NCBI GenBank assembly: GCA_900155495.1
Contig: FTLJ01000123.1
Span: 111,531-175,530 of the forward strand
Length of the DNA: 64,000 nucleotides
Direction of reading: 5' to 3'
From: Porogramme epimiltina
Lineage: Eukaryota; Basidiomycota; Agaricomycetes; Polyporales; Polyporaceae
Position 1 is the stretch's first letter, and each line of letters starts with the position of its first letter. This document shows, piece after piece, positions 11,735 to 23,493 of the stretch. A program made the position numbers and the translations under genes. Below the pieces are notes generated by a model. It made no database searches. It saw nothing but the letters and a program-made list of their open reading frames with translations, and was not told where the DNA came from.

Positions 11735-13014
11735 TCACACCGCCCCGTGGTAGCCCTTGAGTTCGATCGAGTCCTTGTCTAGCTTGCTTGTCGACTGGCC
11801 GTTGTAGTACGTGCCGCTCCGGCTGAGGTCGTCGGAGATGACCTCCGTTTGGCGCGCCCACGAAATCGGCTTCGAGGGCGGCACGTGGGTGGTCTCGACG
11901 GCTATACCGAGCCCAACGCGGATGACGATGAGCGTCGGGGCGATTCCCTGTGCAGAAGCAATGCGCCGTCAGACATCGCCGATCCACGCCCGATCGACAC
12001 ATAGGGATGGACGCCGCGCGCGCGAAGCGCAATCGCGGAGATCAGGGAAGGGGGGGAAGAGAAGCGGAGGAAGAAGCGAGCGCGACTCACATAGACCTGC
12101 ACCGCCGCCTCCGCGACGATGGCCTCCGCGGGGTGCCCGAGGCTGATGAGGACGACGAGGATGAGCTGCGTGATGAGGTAGAGCGCGCCGCTCTCGACGA
12201 TGATCATGATCGCGCCGCGCGCGATGCGGTGCGTGCTCGCGAGCGAGGCGTCGCCGCCGGATAGGTGCGCGGTGCGCCAGATCTTGAAGATGATGAACCC
12301 GGTCGTGAGCACGTTCGTGCAGAGCGGGAGCGCGAAGCCCGCCGTGGTGAGCGGCACGATCGCCGCGGGCGGCATCGGGGACTCCGGGGTGAGGGAGATG
12401 ATGAAGTGGATAGATTGGGAGACGCATACTGCAGAGGCAGTCAGTACGAGAGTCGCAAGGGAGGAGTGCGCGATTTTGAGCACGAAACTTACCGAGTCCC
12501 GCGATAGCGCACAATGTGGGGAGGACGGTCACCCAGTAGTTCCTCCCCCACAGAATCCAGCAGCGATAGATGAGGATGAAGTCGCCGAGGAGGTCGCAGA
12601 CTGAGACCAGGAGGTCAGCACCAATGAGGGGGTTGGTCTCGTTAGCGTATCCCTCTATCCCAACTGCCTCCTGCAAGAACGGGCGAGATGGTGTGAGAAC
12701 ACATGGGTATGAAATCCCGAGTGAACTCACCAGTGTCGTGAGGTGATTGAAACCCAGGCCGAAATGTGTCGTGCACGCAGCAAACAAGATGCAGCTAACT
12801 GTGACGATGGGCACATTGATCGACTCTAGCCCTCCTTTCCTCCTACCAAGGAGAAGGACCATAGAGGTACCGAAAAGGATAGCATAAGCACCTGGAGGTA
12901 ACAGACGTAAGCACCCAAGTCTAAAGACAGGCTAACTATCCGCTAGTACGTACCCCATAGAGCTGTCTCGCAGGTGAACCCGACGAGGGCCGCTGTGGTG
13001 TTTGAGAGGACCAT
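11735..13014 (-). CDS. Seven-helix membrane protein of agaricomycete type
   Basis: Five exons (12954-13014, 12731-12891, 12493-12670, 12091-12428, 11735-11947) give 316 residues. All four junctions keep frame. Hydrophobic segments are spread along the first 240 residues, about seven in all, for example AYAILFGTSMVLLL, ADLLVSVCDLLGDFILIY and GALYLITQLILVVLISLG. A polar C-terminal tail follows, with SWARQTEVISDDLS. A WILWGRNYWV segment in the third helix region and a FIIFKIWRT segment in the loop after the fifth are typical of a large family of basidiomycete integral membrane proteins. These are often compared with G-protein-coupled receptors but have no proven ligand. Function is unknown; the topology is read from hydrophobicity only. 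Confidence 0.84.
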
Positions 13015-14358
13015 GGTGTTACCGGACGGGGAGGGTGGGATGGAGGTTCTTTCGGGTGAGAGAAGCTTTATTGCCCGCGTCAGACGCGCATCCCAATGTA
13101 GGGACTTTCATCCGCTCCTCCGAGGCGTGTACCTGGAAGCTCGGGGCTATACTCCCAAATGACAGACCGTGGTCGCGTGGGTCGTCACGTAGGACGGACA
13201 TTGGCAGAAGAAGCATACAGTGACATGGCAGTTTGCAAAGAAACGCATCGCAGATATGTCGGCGGGATCGGAATGTATAGACAACTATGGGACGCACTGC
13301 GCAAGGTCTTCTCTTCCGATGGCCACCATGGTCTTCGCCCGTCGGCGCCACCATCGAAGTCGTGTGCCTGATTTCCCACTGCACGATCCCGCACAACGAC
13401 CGATGTGCAGAAGCGTATAGACTGACATAACCAGCGATAACATCGGCGTCAATTCAATTTTGAGAGTTCAGGAACGCTTCGGAGGTGGACGATGCATTGC
13501 AGACTTCCAACAGCCGTCGTGTACAACCCCTGCCTATTAGCCACCTCGCTCGTGTTGCTCCCATAAGTGAGTCGATGCTGGGTGGTATCCGTCGTCCATC
13601 CGTCTCGACTCTCCTAGGACGGCCACTCCGGGAGCGCATCGTTCCATAGTAGTAGCCTTCGTCAGCTCCGTGAACGCCGCAGAAGCTGCGTGAGGCCATA
13701 CCGCTGGATGACCTCACGCGGCCTCTTACGGGCGCGCGCGCATCCCTTCGACGAGCCCATGATCACCGTACCGAGCAAGGGTGCCAATGATCCCACGACA
13801 CCCACCGCAGCCTGTCCCATACGCTGTGCATCACGGACGTTCATTCCTCAAGTCCCTTCCGACATCGACAGCGAGCAAAAACGGGGGTGTTATTGAAGCT
13901 CACCGATACCAGGATGCACAACGATATGCCCAGCCCCCATCCCGGCGACGTGTCAGCCAACGCCTGCCAAATCAACTCGTCGGGGAGTGATGGCCCACCT
14001 AGCTGCGAGCAGAGCGCACAGATGTCGAAACGGTCCAACAGCGTTCCTGGGTACCCTGAAGAGAACGTCGTGGAGAACGTCCAACAATCCTTCTCCTATC
14101 TCGTGTCACGCGTTGTTTGCAACCAACCGCTAGAGCGGCGACATACTGCCCATATTCCTGAGTGATGTTCTACACACATCAGCCCAATCAGCAATGTATG
14201 GGTTTTCTCACTGACACGACCACTTACAACAGGAGCAAATCAAGCTTCTCCCATATCTTGTGCCTCTTTCAAGCTCGCTAGCCCTTATAGATAGAGGCGC
14301 AGAGCAGATGGCGCAGATACCGGCGGCGACACGGCGGCGCGGCTTTTTTCTGGTGTAT
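13015..14358. other. Poorly resolved interval
   Basis: Both strands show short open frames with plausible splice sites. On the minus strand a stretch at about 13910-14013 is bounded by CAG and GTGAGC and reads as a peptide rich in Trp, Leu and Gly, but its continuation hits a stop. On the + strand a stretch at 14233-14340 after ACAACAG also reads as a peptide but cannot be joined to the next one by a normal intron. Decayed gene remnants are possible; nothing can be named. Confidence 0.3.
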
Positions 14359-14755
14359 TGATTTTCAGGTTACGTTTGAGGACGCCGATCAAAGGACAAG
14401 AAATGAGCGAATTGATTCCGGACAGGGTATGAGGAACACCAGACACTAGGCCATTTGCATGGGCAAGCCCTAATAGGAGGATCATGGACGACGAGCTGTT
14501 CTGCTCGCACCACTGGACCCTGGTACTCCTCGGTGATGGTCACGTGCGCTGAGCGCTTTAGGAGACAGTGGCGCAGTAGGTTCCTCGGGCTCCCGGCTCC
14601 CACCTACAGACGACTCTCAAGCCTCAGCACCATCCGGATCGAATGGAAATCAAATGTGGTACTGGCCCACTACCTATGCAAACCCTATGTCTACCCAGCG
14701 CGGATATAGATACAGAAGCCAACTGCAAGAGCTTGTAGACTATGATGACGAGTGA
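14359..14755 (+). CDS. Possible C-terminal exons of an unidentified gene
   Basis: Three stretches chain in frame: about 14367-14426, 14477 to about 14522, and about 14562-14755. The introns are about 50 and 39 nt. The last exon ends in a polar tail with WYWPTTYANP and QELVDYDDE before a TGA. Reading is better than chance because three frames are joined by GT/AG sites, but the 39-nt intron is short and no upstream part was found. It could be the tail of a broken gene. No family recognised. Confidence 0.3.
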
Positions 14756-15335
14756 GTCGGGCCCCAGACGGCTAGAGGCAGTGCACACACGCTTCTTCCT
14801 CGCCTCCTCCTCAGGCCAATGCTCTGAACCTTATCTCACGATGCATTTGGTTAGGACACCTGAGGACCACGTCCAAGCCTCGTGGTATGCGGGGCCGTGC
14901 CCACGCGACTTCTCACAGTGGTTGTAACTCCCATTATTGCACGCCTCTGGTGGCAATACGAGGCGTGGAACATATCAACCAGAATGTTCTCAGAACACGT
15001 TTTTGTACCTCGTGGCTGGTCTTCTTTTATCGATAGCTCTACGACTCATCTGCACAACTTCTAGATCAAGCCAGATGTTATTGTGCCCTGCGGCTTCGGG
15101 GATGGCTATGCCCTGCAGCCCGCCACAGGCGTGCGCCTTCGGGGTCTTGGAAATGCGGTAGCAGCCAACTACACAGCCCAGAACCTCGCTCGCCTTAAAT
15201 ACGACTCCGCGACATGAGATTCCATGTGTCCTCTACTCTCTAGTCACAAGTAAGTGTCTCGACCAACTTTCCAGTAGATATCTGATGCTCACAATTGGCG
15301 TAGGACGTATACATTTGACATACCTTGCTCTCACG
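14756..15335. other. Intergenic
   Basis: About 0.6 kb upstream of the small membrane-protein gene. It probably holds that gene's promoter and 5' UTR, which may include a short intron. Nothing else seen. Confidence 0.4.
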
Positions 15336-16067
15336 ATGTTTCTCTCGACACCTACGTCTGCCACATACCCTCCGTCCCCAAGCTCCGCAAGGACCGACAC
15401 ACCGTCTCTCTCCCCATGCCCATCTCCCACACCTACGTTGCTACCCACCAGCACTCGTTCCCTTTCCCTATCACACTTCGACCTCGAACGAGGAACCACC
15501 TGTCGGCCGTCTTCACTCCCTGCCCAGTCCACGCCCACTGCCAACACACCGCACAATCCATCCAGCACCAAATACGCTGCCGCCCGTAAATACGCCATCC
15601 TCTTCCTGAGGACCGTCGGGTCCGCGTGCTTCTGCACAGCTGCCGCCTTCCCCTTCTCCTTCCTCCTCGCCCTCGTCGGTGGACACATGTACACCAGCAA
15701 CCCAGCGTACAGCATCGCCTCTTGGTACGCGCTCGTGCTCCCGGTGATCCTAGGGTGCTCGATAATCGGAAGCGGGCTCGCGGTCGCGGGAACCGGCCTG
15801 AACCTCCTCTGCGACAGCAACCAGCCCAGATTCGCGTCCAGAGAAGGGCCCCCGATGGAGCTGGTCGTCTACTTTATCGTCGTGTCCAGCATCGTCGCGT
15901 TCCCCGTCGGCCTCGCGGCGCTCCCGAAGTACATCCCACGTCCCGAAGGACTCACGCCTCTCGATGCGGCGTACGCGTCCATCGTCGGAGTCGCCGGAAT
16001 CGCCTTCTTAATCGGTTCACCACTCGCCGTATTCGCTGCGCTTCTCTCTTTGGGTTGGCAAGGTTGA
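15336..16067 (+). CDS. Hypothetical membrane protein
   Basis: A single open exon of 243 codons. The first 85 residues are rich in Ser, Thr and Pro, with no sign of a cleaved signal peptide. Four hydrophobic segments follow: about 91-118 (FLRTVGSACFCTAAAFPFSF and on), 129-155, 175-193 and 212-240. The C-terminus is only a few residues beyond the last helix. I start at the ATG at 15336; the frame stays open back to 15285 but the only earlier ATG-like codon is weaker. No family is recognised. Convergent with the permease gene that ends at 16479. Confidence 0.6.
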   Translation: MFLSTPTSATYPPSPSSARTDTPSLSPCPSPTPTLLPTSTRSLSLSHFDLERGTTCRPSSLPAQSTPTANTPHNPSSTKYAAARKYAILFLRTVGSACFCTAAAFPFSFLLALVGGHMYTSNPAYSIASWYALVLPVILGCSIIGSGLAVAGTGLNLLCDSNQPRFASREGPPMELVVYFIVVSSIVAFPVGLAALPKYIPRPEGLTPLDAAYASIVGVAGIAFLIGSPLAVFAALLSLGWQG

Positions 16068-16478
16068 TGTAACGACAGTTTTTGATATTGCACGAGCTTT
16101 TCACGTCCTTTCCCGACATCACGACCATAGATCATGCATTATAAGCCGCCGTTGTTGCGTTGTTATGTGTACTACTAGACACTGCGCGGCGGTTGCGAGA
16201 CCTGTCAGATGTAGAGTTAGAACCTGCGAGCACCTGTGAAGGTATTGCTCCGCGGTCTTCATTGTAGTGGGAATATTTGCATAGAGGCACTGGTTGATTC
16301 CAGAACCATCGAAACCCTGGACACTACGTCACCCTGTGAGAGAAGTCGACAATAGTAATTCCTTCATTTGTTTCCAGGTAATCATACACCACAAGGGCGA
16401 TCTGCGATAACAGACGCCTAACACATATCGCTCATAAGATATCCGTCTAAATGGTCGTAAAGATAAAAGAGAGAGCGG
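16068..16478. other. Intergenic between convergent genes
   Basis: About 0.4 kb holding the 3' ends of a + strand and a - strand gene. No further features seen. Confidence 0.5.
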
Positions 16479-18610
16479 CTACACAGCCTTAAGGTCTGCC
16501 TCCGCGCCCTTCTCGATATGCGACGACTTATCGCTTGCTGGCGCGTCGTCCGAATCTTCGCTCGTGATAGCTTCATCGATAAAGGTCTCCTCCGCGGGGA
16601 AGAGGAGCGACAGGGACGAGTACACCGTGAGTGCGACGAAGAACTGGCGCACAGACCCAACGTAAGCGCGAATTCGAATACCAATACCGAAGAACGCACC
16701 CCGAACAGCCACGCGAAGCTGTATATCTTGGTAGCACCGCCTACAGGGATCTTCGGATTAATCGAATTGATGAGGCCGGGCAAGTTCGGCGGCACCGAGA
16801 GCAAAATGGCTACCACCGCCCTCCAGTTCTGTAGTAGAGTTTAATGCACAGCCCACTTGTTATGTGCTGCAGGGAAGAACTCACGAAGCCTGCAGTATAC
16901 CTGTAGCGGCCATGCGGGCGGTACATCGAGGGGACATCGACCTTGCCCTTGTGCACGATCCAATACTAACAGCGAGACGCTTGAGTCAGCCATCGATACT
17001 AGGAGAAAACGTGGCAGCCACGCACATCCGCCACCATGATCGCCGCGAACGGCCCGAGGAAGACCGTGTACCCGTTCATGAACGACAAGAAGCCCTGCGC
17101 GCTCGCGAGGATCTCCCAGGGGCAGAGTGCCCAGCCGCCGAGGATGGCGCAGAGGACCTGGCCGCGGCGGATGTTGATGTAGCGCGGGAAGAGGACGGTC
17201 ATGTCGTTCGCGGCGGAGAGCGAGTTGGCGGAGATGTTCGTGCCGAGGGTGGCGAGAACGAACGAGAACGACGCGAAGAACGCCGCCGCGCGGTTGTCCC
17301 ACTCGTTGATGAGTGTGAGCGGGTCCCAGAGGATCTTGCCGTACAATACGATGCCCGCGGAAGTCACGGCGATGCCGGTGAACCCGATGAGGGTGAAGGC
17401 GATGGGGATAATGATCAGTTGGACGTATTGACTGGTAAATGCATTAGTAGGTCTTCCACTCCAGATCGGGCTGGGTAACTCACGCTCTCTCGTTCTTAGC
17501 ATAACGCTAGGCAGGGATGGTTCAGCATAAAGAATCATATCAAGGACTCCACGCTTACAGTAAAGTCCGGAATGTTGACGGCGAGGGTAGAATAGATGCC
17601 AAGTGCACTGTTCAAGGCGCTCAACCACGCATACGACAACGCGCTGCCCGAGAGAGCGGTATGCTGCTCGAACAGCCCCTTGCTCGACGGCACTTTGACA
17701 AACGCCCAAATGAGCATCGCAAGCCAGGCTGGCGGAACGATGAACACCTTGACGACAAAAAGCCAGCGAATCTTCTGCGGCGATACCAGCATGAATGGGA
17801 ACTGGATGAGCCAATAGAGGAAGTAGCAGAGCATCCCTTTTAACGCAGTCAGCTCGATACCCTCCCGTTCAGAAACGGGTTGAACGCACCAGAGGTCGTA
17901 ATGTTAGCACCGGGAGCCAACTGGTTCGGAAGACGGGCCAGGGAGGGCCAAATTGCCTTCAACATCTAGCGCGCAGATTCAGAAACCACTCTTGCGCTGG
18001 GCTTTCAAAGTCGCGCACGTACCTGATACACACATTCCGAGCCCGTATACGTCTGAATACCGAACCAGAACATGGAGAGCACAACGCGCGAGATGACGCT
18101 GAAGTAGCTGAACCAGAATCCGAAGGACGACCGGTTGAGCACGGGGAAGCCGACGTGCAGGCGCGCGCCGATTGTCCCGTTCAGCACCATTACAATTGAA
18201 ATGATAATATGTCCTAGGGCAATTGCAGGGAGAGCCTGGCGCCTGAAGGGTTCGAATGTCGGCGTATAAGAAGGGGGTGCTTGCTTCAGAAGCAGAAAAG
18301 AAAGCAAACGCACCACGAAAGCCCGATGGCAAGCATACTTGACGCAAGCTCCCAAACCGCCGTATTGGTCGCGTCTGAGATCCAGTACGCGACGTAGTTG
18401 AACGTAGACCACGTTCTCTGCACAGAAAGCACCTCATTCACGGACCATTACACGAGTGCCCGCATGAAAGCAACTCACCCCTTTCGGCGGCACAGGATCC
18501 ATGTCCTTGTTCGACCATCTCGTGCTAGGCGCGAACGTCGAGGGCTCGGGTTCGAGCACCCATGCAGAAAGGTGCCTGTACTTCGACAGCTTCTCGATTG
18601 TGGACGACAT
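16479..18610 (-). CDS. NCS1-family nucleobase/allantoin permease
   Basis: Ten exons (18479-18610, 18314-18417, 18023-18242, 17890-17965, 17559-17836, 17484-17506, 17026-17431, 16885-16965, 16700-16828, 16479-16643) give 537 residues, the normal length for NCS1 carriers. Exon 6 is only 23 nt and restores DFTRYAKNERAQY, a family hallmark. Others are NRSSFGFWF, FGIQTYTGSECVY, SANDMTVLFPRYINIRRGQ, GFLSFMNGYTVFLGP and VADYWIVHKGKVDVP. Twelve hydrophobic segments are expected. Members import uracil, uridine, allantoin, cytosine or thiamine with protons or sodium at the plasma membrane. The pattern is nearest the fungal Fur-type branch (uracil/allantoin/uridine), but I cannot settle the substrate. 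A polar acidic C-terminal tail is typical of regulated endocytosis in this family. Confidence 0.92.
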
Positions 18611-18734
18611 CCTTCAAGTCGAGGCCCTAGACAGGAGTCGACCGTCGAGGGATATGGGCGGCTGTGGCGGCGGCGGAGGGGCGGGCGACCGAGGGCGGAG
18701 CAGAGTCGAGCGCGGCCGTGCCATAACGGAGGAG

Positions 18735-18740
18735 TATATA
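18735..18740 (-). promoter_or_regulatory. Candidate TATA box of the NCS1 permease gene
   Basis: TATATA sits about 125 bp upstream of the permease ATG, in a suitable place if the 5' UTR is roughly 90-100 nt. The hexamer is a palindrome, so strand is inferred from the gene. Confidence 0.4.
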
Positions 18741-19439
18741 AGTACGGTCGCCAATGCTATCAGAGGAGGCCGTGGAAAACTGCAAGTCAGACTGGGCGAG
18801 GCGGTCGGTGGTCCCGAGACCGAGACGGGGAACTTGGCTTGTGGCGCACTGACGATAAGTGGCGGGGCCCGATAAGGCGCGCGTCGATAAGTGGCTGTCC
18901 AAACGCGTTTGGCGAGATAACACCAGCTTCCTCCTCCGCCCCGCGCGGAGTGCCGTAACGATGTAGACTTGGATTCCCACTTTGAACGCAAGAGAGTTGT
19001 AGGGTGTCGCCAGAAGAAGGATGTTTAACATGTCTTGTATTCAGACGAAAAGTGTGCTGGAATCTTGTAGGACCTTGATATAGGTAGTAGCCATCTGAAT
19101 TCACCTCAAGTTTGTTACCACTATCCGCGTTAGCGTTGTAGTGGCAGCCTTGGTCGAGCTGTTATATAGTAGGATCCCATTCCCTGAAGCAAGCGTGTAA
19201 GGAATCAAGGCATTTTATTCATACAATTCACAGAGTACACAACACATACACAACTTGGGACATTGTCAGTTCCGACAAACCTTCAGGCTCTGCCTCGTCT
19301 AAGCATTCCACCAAGTTCCAACATACGCCAATTGCAAATGCACGGGCGCAGGCGCGCCGGCCCCGCCCCTGACCAAGCCCGGATGATAGACGGAAGGGCG
19401 GCACTTGAAGTTTATAAAGACGGCCCGCACAGAAGCTGC
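18741..19439. other. Intergenic
   Basis: About 0.7 kb between the permease promoter and the 3' end of the SDR gene. Only short open frames; nothing supportable. Confidence 0.4.
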
Positions 19440-20482
19440 CTAGAGCGACGCCCCTCCACAGGTCTTGATAGTTTGGCCGGTGATGTACTCGCCCTCCTCC
19501 GAAACGAGGAAGGAGACGAGCTTAGCGACGTCCTCGGGCTCCTGGATCCGGCCGAGCTTGATGTCTTTCTTGACGCGCTGTGCCTTTGCCTCTCCAACCG
19601 AAATACCCTCCTGCGAACAGAGTGAGTGAGATGGAGTTCCGATGAATGCGACAAGGGAACTCACGATGCGCGCGAGCTCGCGGTCGATGTGATCCCACAT
19701 CGGGGTATCGACGATACCAGGCCCGTATGCTTGAACCCAGGTATGTCAGCACTAGACCCAAGAACGGTACGTCCGCTCCCAAGAACTTACCGTTCACCCG
19801 GATATCGTACTGCGCCCATTCCTTCGCGGCCGCCTCCGTGAAGCCACGAACAGCGAACTTCGTGCCGCCATAGGGCCCGAGGTTCTCCGCAGTGCGGTAG
19901 GACGCGATCGAGCCCGCGCCGAGGATGCGCCCACCAGAGCCCTGCTTCACCATCTGCTTCGCGGCGAAGATGTGGGTGTTCATGAGCCCAAGGAGGTTGA
20001 CCCGCACTTCGTTCTCGATGAACCTGCGGCAAGAGCCCATCAGCACGAAAAGTAAGATCGCCACAGCAGCAGACACGGACGTACTCCGGTGTGCATTCAA
20101 GCAGAGGCCTGACTTGAGTGATGCCTGCGTTGGCGACGCTGACATAAAGGCGAGGCCCGAGCTGCTCGACCGTCTGAGCGATGGCGGCCTCGATCTGCTT
20201 GGGCTCTCGAACATCTACAGAGCGACGAACACAGTGAGTGACTGCGGAGCACGACATCAGAGAGGATTGACCTGCGTCGACACTGATGGCCTGGCGGCCA
20301 TAGGACTTGATTTCTTCCAGGACGCCGTTCACCTTCTCTTTTGCGGAAGGTATGTCGGCGATGGAGACATCGTAGCCATCGCGCGCGAGGCGGAGAGCAA
20401 TGGCACGGCCGATTCCTTGACCCGCACCGGTGATGAACGCGATGCGGTTCAGGGAGGCCTTTACTGGAGCGGCGAGCGACAT
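19440..20482 (-). CDS. Short-chain dehydrogenase, diacetyl/acetoin reductase-like
   Basis: Five exons (20272-20482, 20085-20214, 19791-20023, 19665-19729, 19440-19610) give 269 residues, the usual size of a classical SDR. The Rossmann motif TGAGQGIG is at 18-25, an Asp of the NAD site at about 43, NAG at the end of strand 4, and the catalytic Ser152, Tyr165 and Lys169 (GPYGGTK). PGIVDTPM and the C-terminal GQTIKTCGG are typical of diacetyl reductases ((S)-acetoin forming) and 3-ketoacyl reductase-like enzymes. These reduce small diketones or acyl groups with NAD(P)H in the cytosol. The exact substrate cannot be read from sequence. Confidence 0.9.
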
Positions 20483-20971
20483 GGCTGGTACAGAGGTGGG
20501 GGTGAATGTGTGTGCGGGAGCGGGGGAGAGCTGGGAGAGCAAAAAACCTGGTCATCCGGGGCCATTTCGGAATCGCTTTTGAGGACTTCTGCGACGCGGC
20601 CGGGCCGCGGTCATGAGAAAGGTAGATGCGGGCGACAAGACGAGCAGGCGGACCGACGGGAGGGCGAGGAGAAGGTCATGGGGATGGTTTGGTGCGTACG
20701 CGAGAAAGGGGCGGCGATGGCCTCACCCAGCCTCGGACAGTGGGATTACCTCAAGCCCGGGTCCGCGGTGCGCGAGCCCGGTTACGCATCGCGGTCTGTC
20801 ACAAGCACGTGATCAGGTCGTCGCGACAGCGTCACGCGTCGAGTCAAATCTGGCTAGCTTCCAAGCAACTGAGACATTATTGAAGATCGGCCAGATTGGG
20901 TAGCACCGCGGCTATCGGAACCCTCTCATCTCTATCGCTCACCACGGCCTCGAGCACACACCAAAATCACC
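20483..20971. other. Divergent promoter region
   Basis: About 0.5 kb between the SDR (-) and MYND (+) starts; it must hold both promoters. No clear TATA box was found. Confidence 0.5.
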
Positions 20972-22544
20972 ATGAGCTCTCAACAAAGCCAGATCAACAA
21001 CCTCGCATCCAGTTTTGATATGTTTGAGGCATCCGCCCAGGCTATGATAGCCAAGTTGCGGGCGCAGTTGAACCAGAAAAAGGAGGAAGAAAAGATGACG
21101 AAGGGCAGGTGCTCCCACTGTGGCAAGGATCGCGGCGATTCCTTGAAGAGCTGCTCTCGCTGCAAGTAAGCTTCGCCTATCACGCACTGAGAAGGCTCTC
21201 ACACATGCGTTCCACCTGGCAGAGCGGCGCGGTACTGCGACCAGACTTGCCAGCTCGCTGACTTCAAGGCCCGCCACAAGCGCGAGTGCGCCAACTTCAC
21301 GCATCCCCCAACCACCAGCGCCTTCCTCACCAAGCCCCTCCCGAATGAGCGATTTGCACAGCAGCCTGTGTTCGCACACGGGCACTCCGAAGGCGTAGGG
21401 TTCTGGGTTACCTGTGCAGGGCGCGTCGACTGCGAGTGCGTTCTTCCCCGAAAACAATGGTCCCGCCTACTCTGACTCCACACGTTCTCCGTTTCTCCAC
21501 GGTTCAGTCTCCAGTCGTTGATCGACCCAGTGAGTCCCAGGGCAGAGAGGTACTCAGACCGTCAGCAACGCATCTTTGCCGGGAGCGCGGACCAAGGCCG
21601 TGAAATTATCCGCACGCACAAAGCGTCGACGGAGAGCTTGATCCAGCTCTCTGTCCTCGTCCAAAATCGGAGGAAAGATAAGGGTGCGGTACTAGTCTAC
21701 GGTTCGAAGGTGCAGGTTGTACCCTATCCTTCGACCACCGCAATTGCAGAGGGAGGTGCCGCCCCCCAAGGCGAGAATCTCACGAAGTTCACTCGTGACC
21801 GGTGCGCTTCGATTCTCTCGGTGCTTCCTCACAGGCTTATAACTTTTTGCAGCATCTCGTACGTGGCTATTGGTGTCGCGAACGATCCGTGGGACAAATG
21901 CCCAAGGTTGGACGTGTCCCATTTCAACGGCCAAGAAGTATACCTTCCGCCCGAAACGTCTGCCAATTGCGCTCACATCCTGGGCGCAGATTAATCCGAA
22001 ACAACAACTCCCCAGCGCCGTCAAAGACGCCAAGGAGGGCGTCGTCGCCCTCAACGTCGGCGACTTCGCGATCATCAACCTCCAGTTCCGCGTCGGCGAC
22101 GGCGAGAGAGTCTCCAAAGACTGGGAGGCCCTCCAGATCCTTGAGTCCATCCGCATCCCCTACATCGCCTGGGACGGCACCACCTCCCCCGCCTCCCTCG
22201 CCCCCTCCCTCGTCCTCGCGCAAACGCCCTCCCCTCCCACAGCGTCGGCGGCCGCGCACGAAGTGGCTGCACCGGCAGGCTCCCTCCGCGCCAACTTCAG
22301 CCAACCCGCGATCCGGGCGCACTACGCCGACTTCCTCGAGCGCGGCCCGGACGCGTACGCGCGCGAGCGCTTTGGCGACGCGCGCGCGGACGCCGCGCGC
22401 GGGGCGGACGACGCGATGGCGGTGATGGGCGAGGCGCTGCTCGGCGCCGTCGCGCGCGAGGGCAACACGGGCGTGCTCGCCGATCGCCTGCGCGGCATGG
22501 GCATGGGCGACCTCGCGGACAAGGTCGCGGCGCGGGACGCGTGA
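20972..22544 (+). CDS. MYND zinc-finger protein
   Basis: Exons 20972-21165, 21223-21435, 21508-21801, 21853-21937 and 21990-22544 give 446 residues. The MYND finger is at 47-87: CSHC, CSRC, YCDQTC and HKREC, with an intron falling inside it. A short Gln/Lys-rich helix precedes the finger. The region from about 140 to 330, with IDP, SVLVQNRR, VAIGVAND and LQFRVGDGE, matches a common agaricomycete MYND family of unknown role. The C-terminus is Ala/Asp-rich. The last intron (GTATACC to GCGCAG) was chosen because it joins NGQE to INPKQQ in frame. MYND fingers bind Pro-rich peptides in other proteins, so a scaffold role is possible. The gene runs opposite to the AA14-like gene downstream. Confidence 0.82.
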
Positions 22545-23493
22545 GGAGGCGCTCTCGGTGCCTTGGGTTGAGCTGGGGTGTTGCTTTTATGTATTGTGCT
22601 TGGTTTGTTCGCTATGTACAGTACGTTCGTCGCTGAGGGGAAGGGGTTGACTCTCAAGCATCCTTGGGAGGATATCAATGCGGCGGTGATGTCGCGTGTG
22701 AGCCTTTTTTTCATCATGTGGGAGGCTCTGTGCGCACGTCAAGTCGAGACGCATCATGTACATGTCTATATTCTCCAGGGCCAGAGACTGACGAGGAATG
22801 CTCCCTAATGTCACGGGGTTACTACGAACAACTCCGAGTCTATGAACTGTCGCAAAAGGGATTTTCCTGACTGACCAGCGCGTGTCGAGTAGCATCTAGA
22901 ACCATGTCTAGTCACCATTCGGACTAGCACATGTCCTCAGAATAGACCCGCCAACTTCCGAACCGAGTACGTACTCGCGCAGTCATAGATCTTCAAACCT
23001 CGTCATTCGGTATTCAATACTCGGATGTACACCCAAAGAACAACAGCAGCCCGCGTCACGCGAACAGAGAATAATTGGCAACCGGGGATGATGTGTAGCG
23101 GTTCTAGCAGCGCACATTGCAGCGCGCCCACGACGCGCCCCCTGGACGCGCCGCCCCCATGGCGGGCGCGGGCACGCGCGCTGAGGAGCTATTCGAGCAG
23201 TATATGCACAGTACAACTGTATCTGCAGGCCAGCATGGGGTGGTGGTGGTGAAAAAGAAAGGACGGCAGGACGCAAGAGAAAGCGTGCAAGACGCAAGGG
23301 AGCGGGAGGTGCAAACGAGGGAAGCGGCAGAGGCAGAGACAGTGGAGACGGATCAGAGTACTGTATGTGTGTGGAACGAAGGGTGCGCGGACCGGCACAG
23401 CGCGTCGAGCCTGGGCGGTCGCCGAGAGCGCGGGTATGTGGGCGATGCGGGGCTAAAGGCTTGCCTTCGCATCTGGCGGAGCGGCGTTCGCGC
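22545..23493. other. Intergenic between convergent genes
   Basis: About 0.95 kb holding the 3' flanks of the MYND (+) and AA14-like (-) genes. A purine-rich stretch at 23250-23350 is unremarkable. No further gene seen. Confidence 0.5.

Noticed and set aside
13454..14165. Minus-strand multi-exon gene with a membrane-like last exon
   Set aside because: The stretches cannot be joined without meeting a stop, so I only note the interval.
21530..21565. 36-nt intron in the MYND gene after SLIDP
   Set aside because: The continuous frame IDPVSPRAERY fits the family better and the intron would be unusually short.
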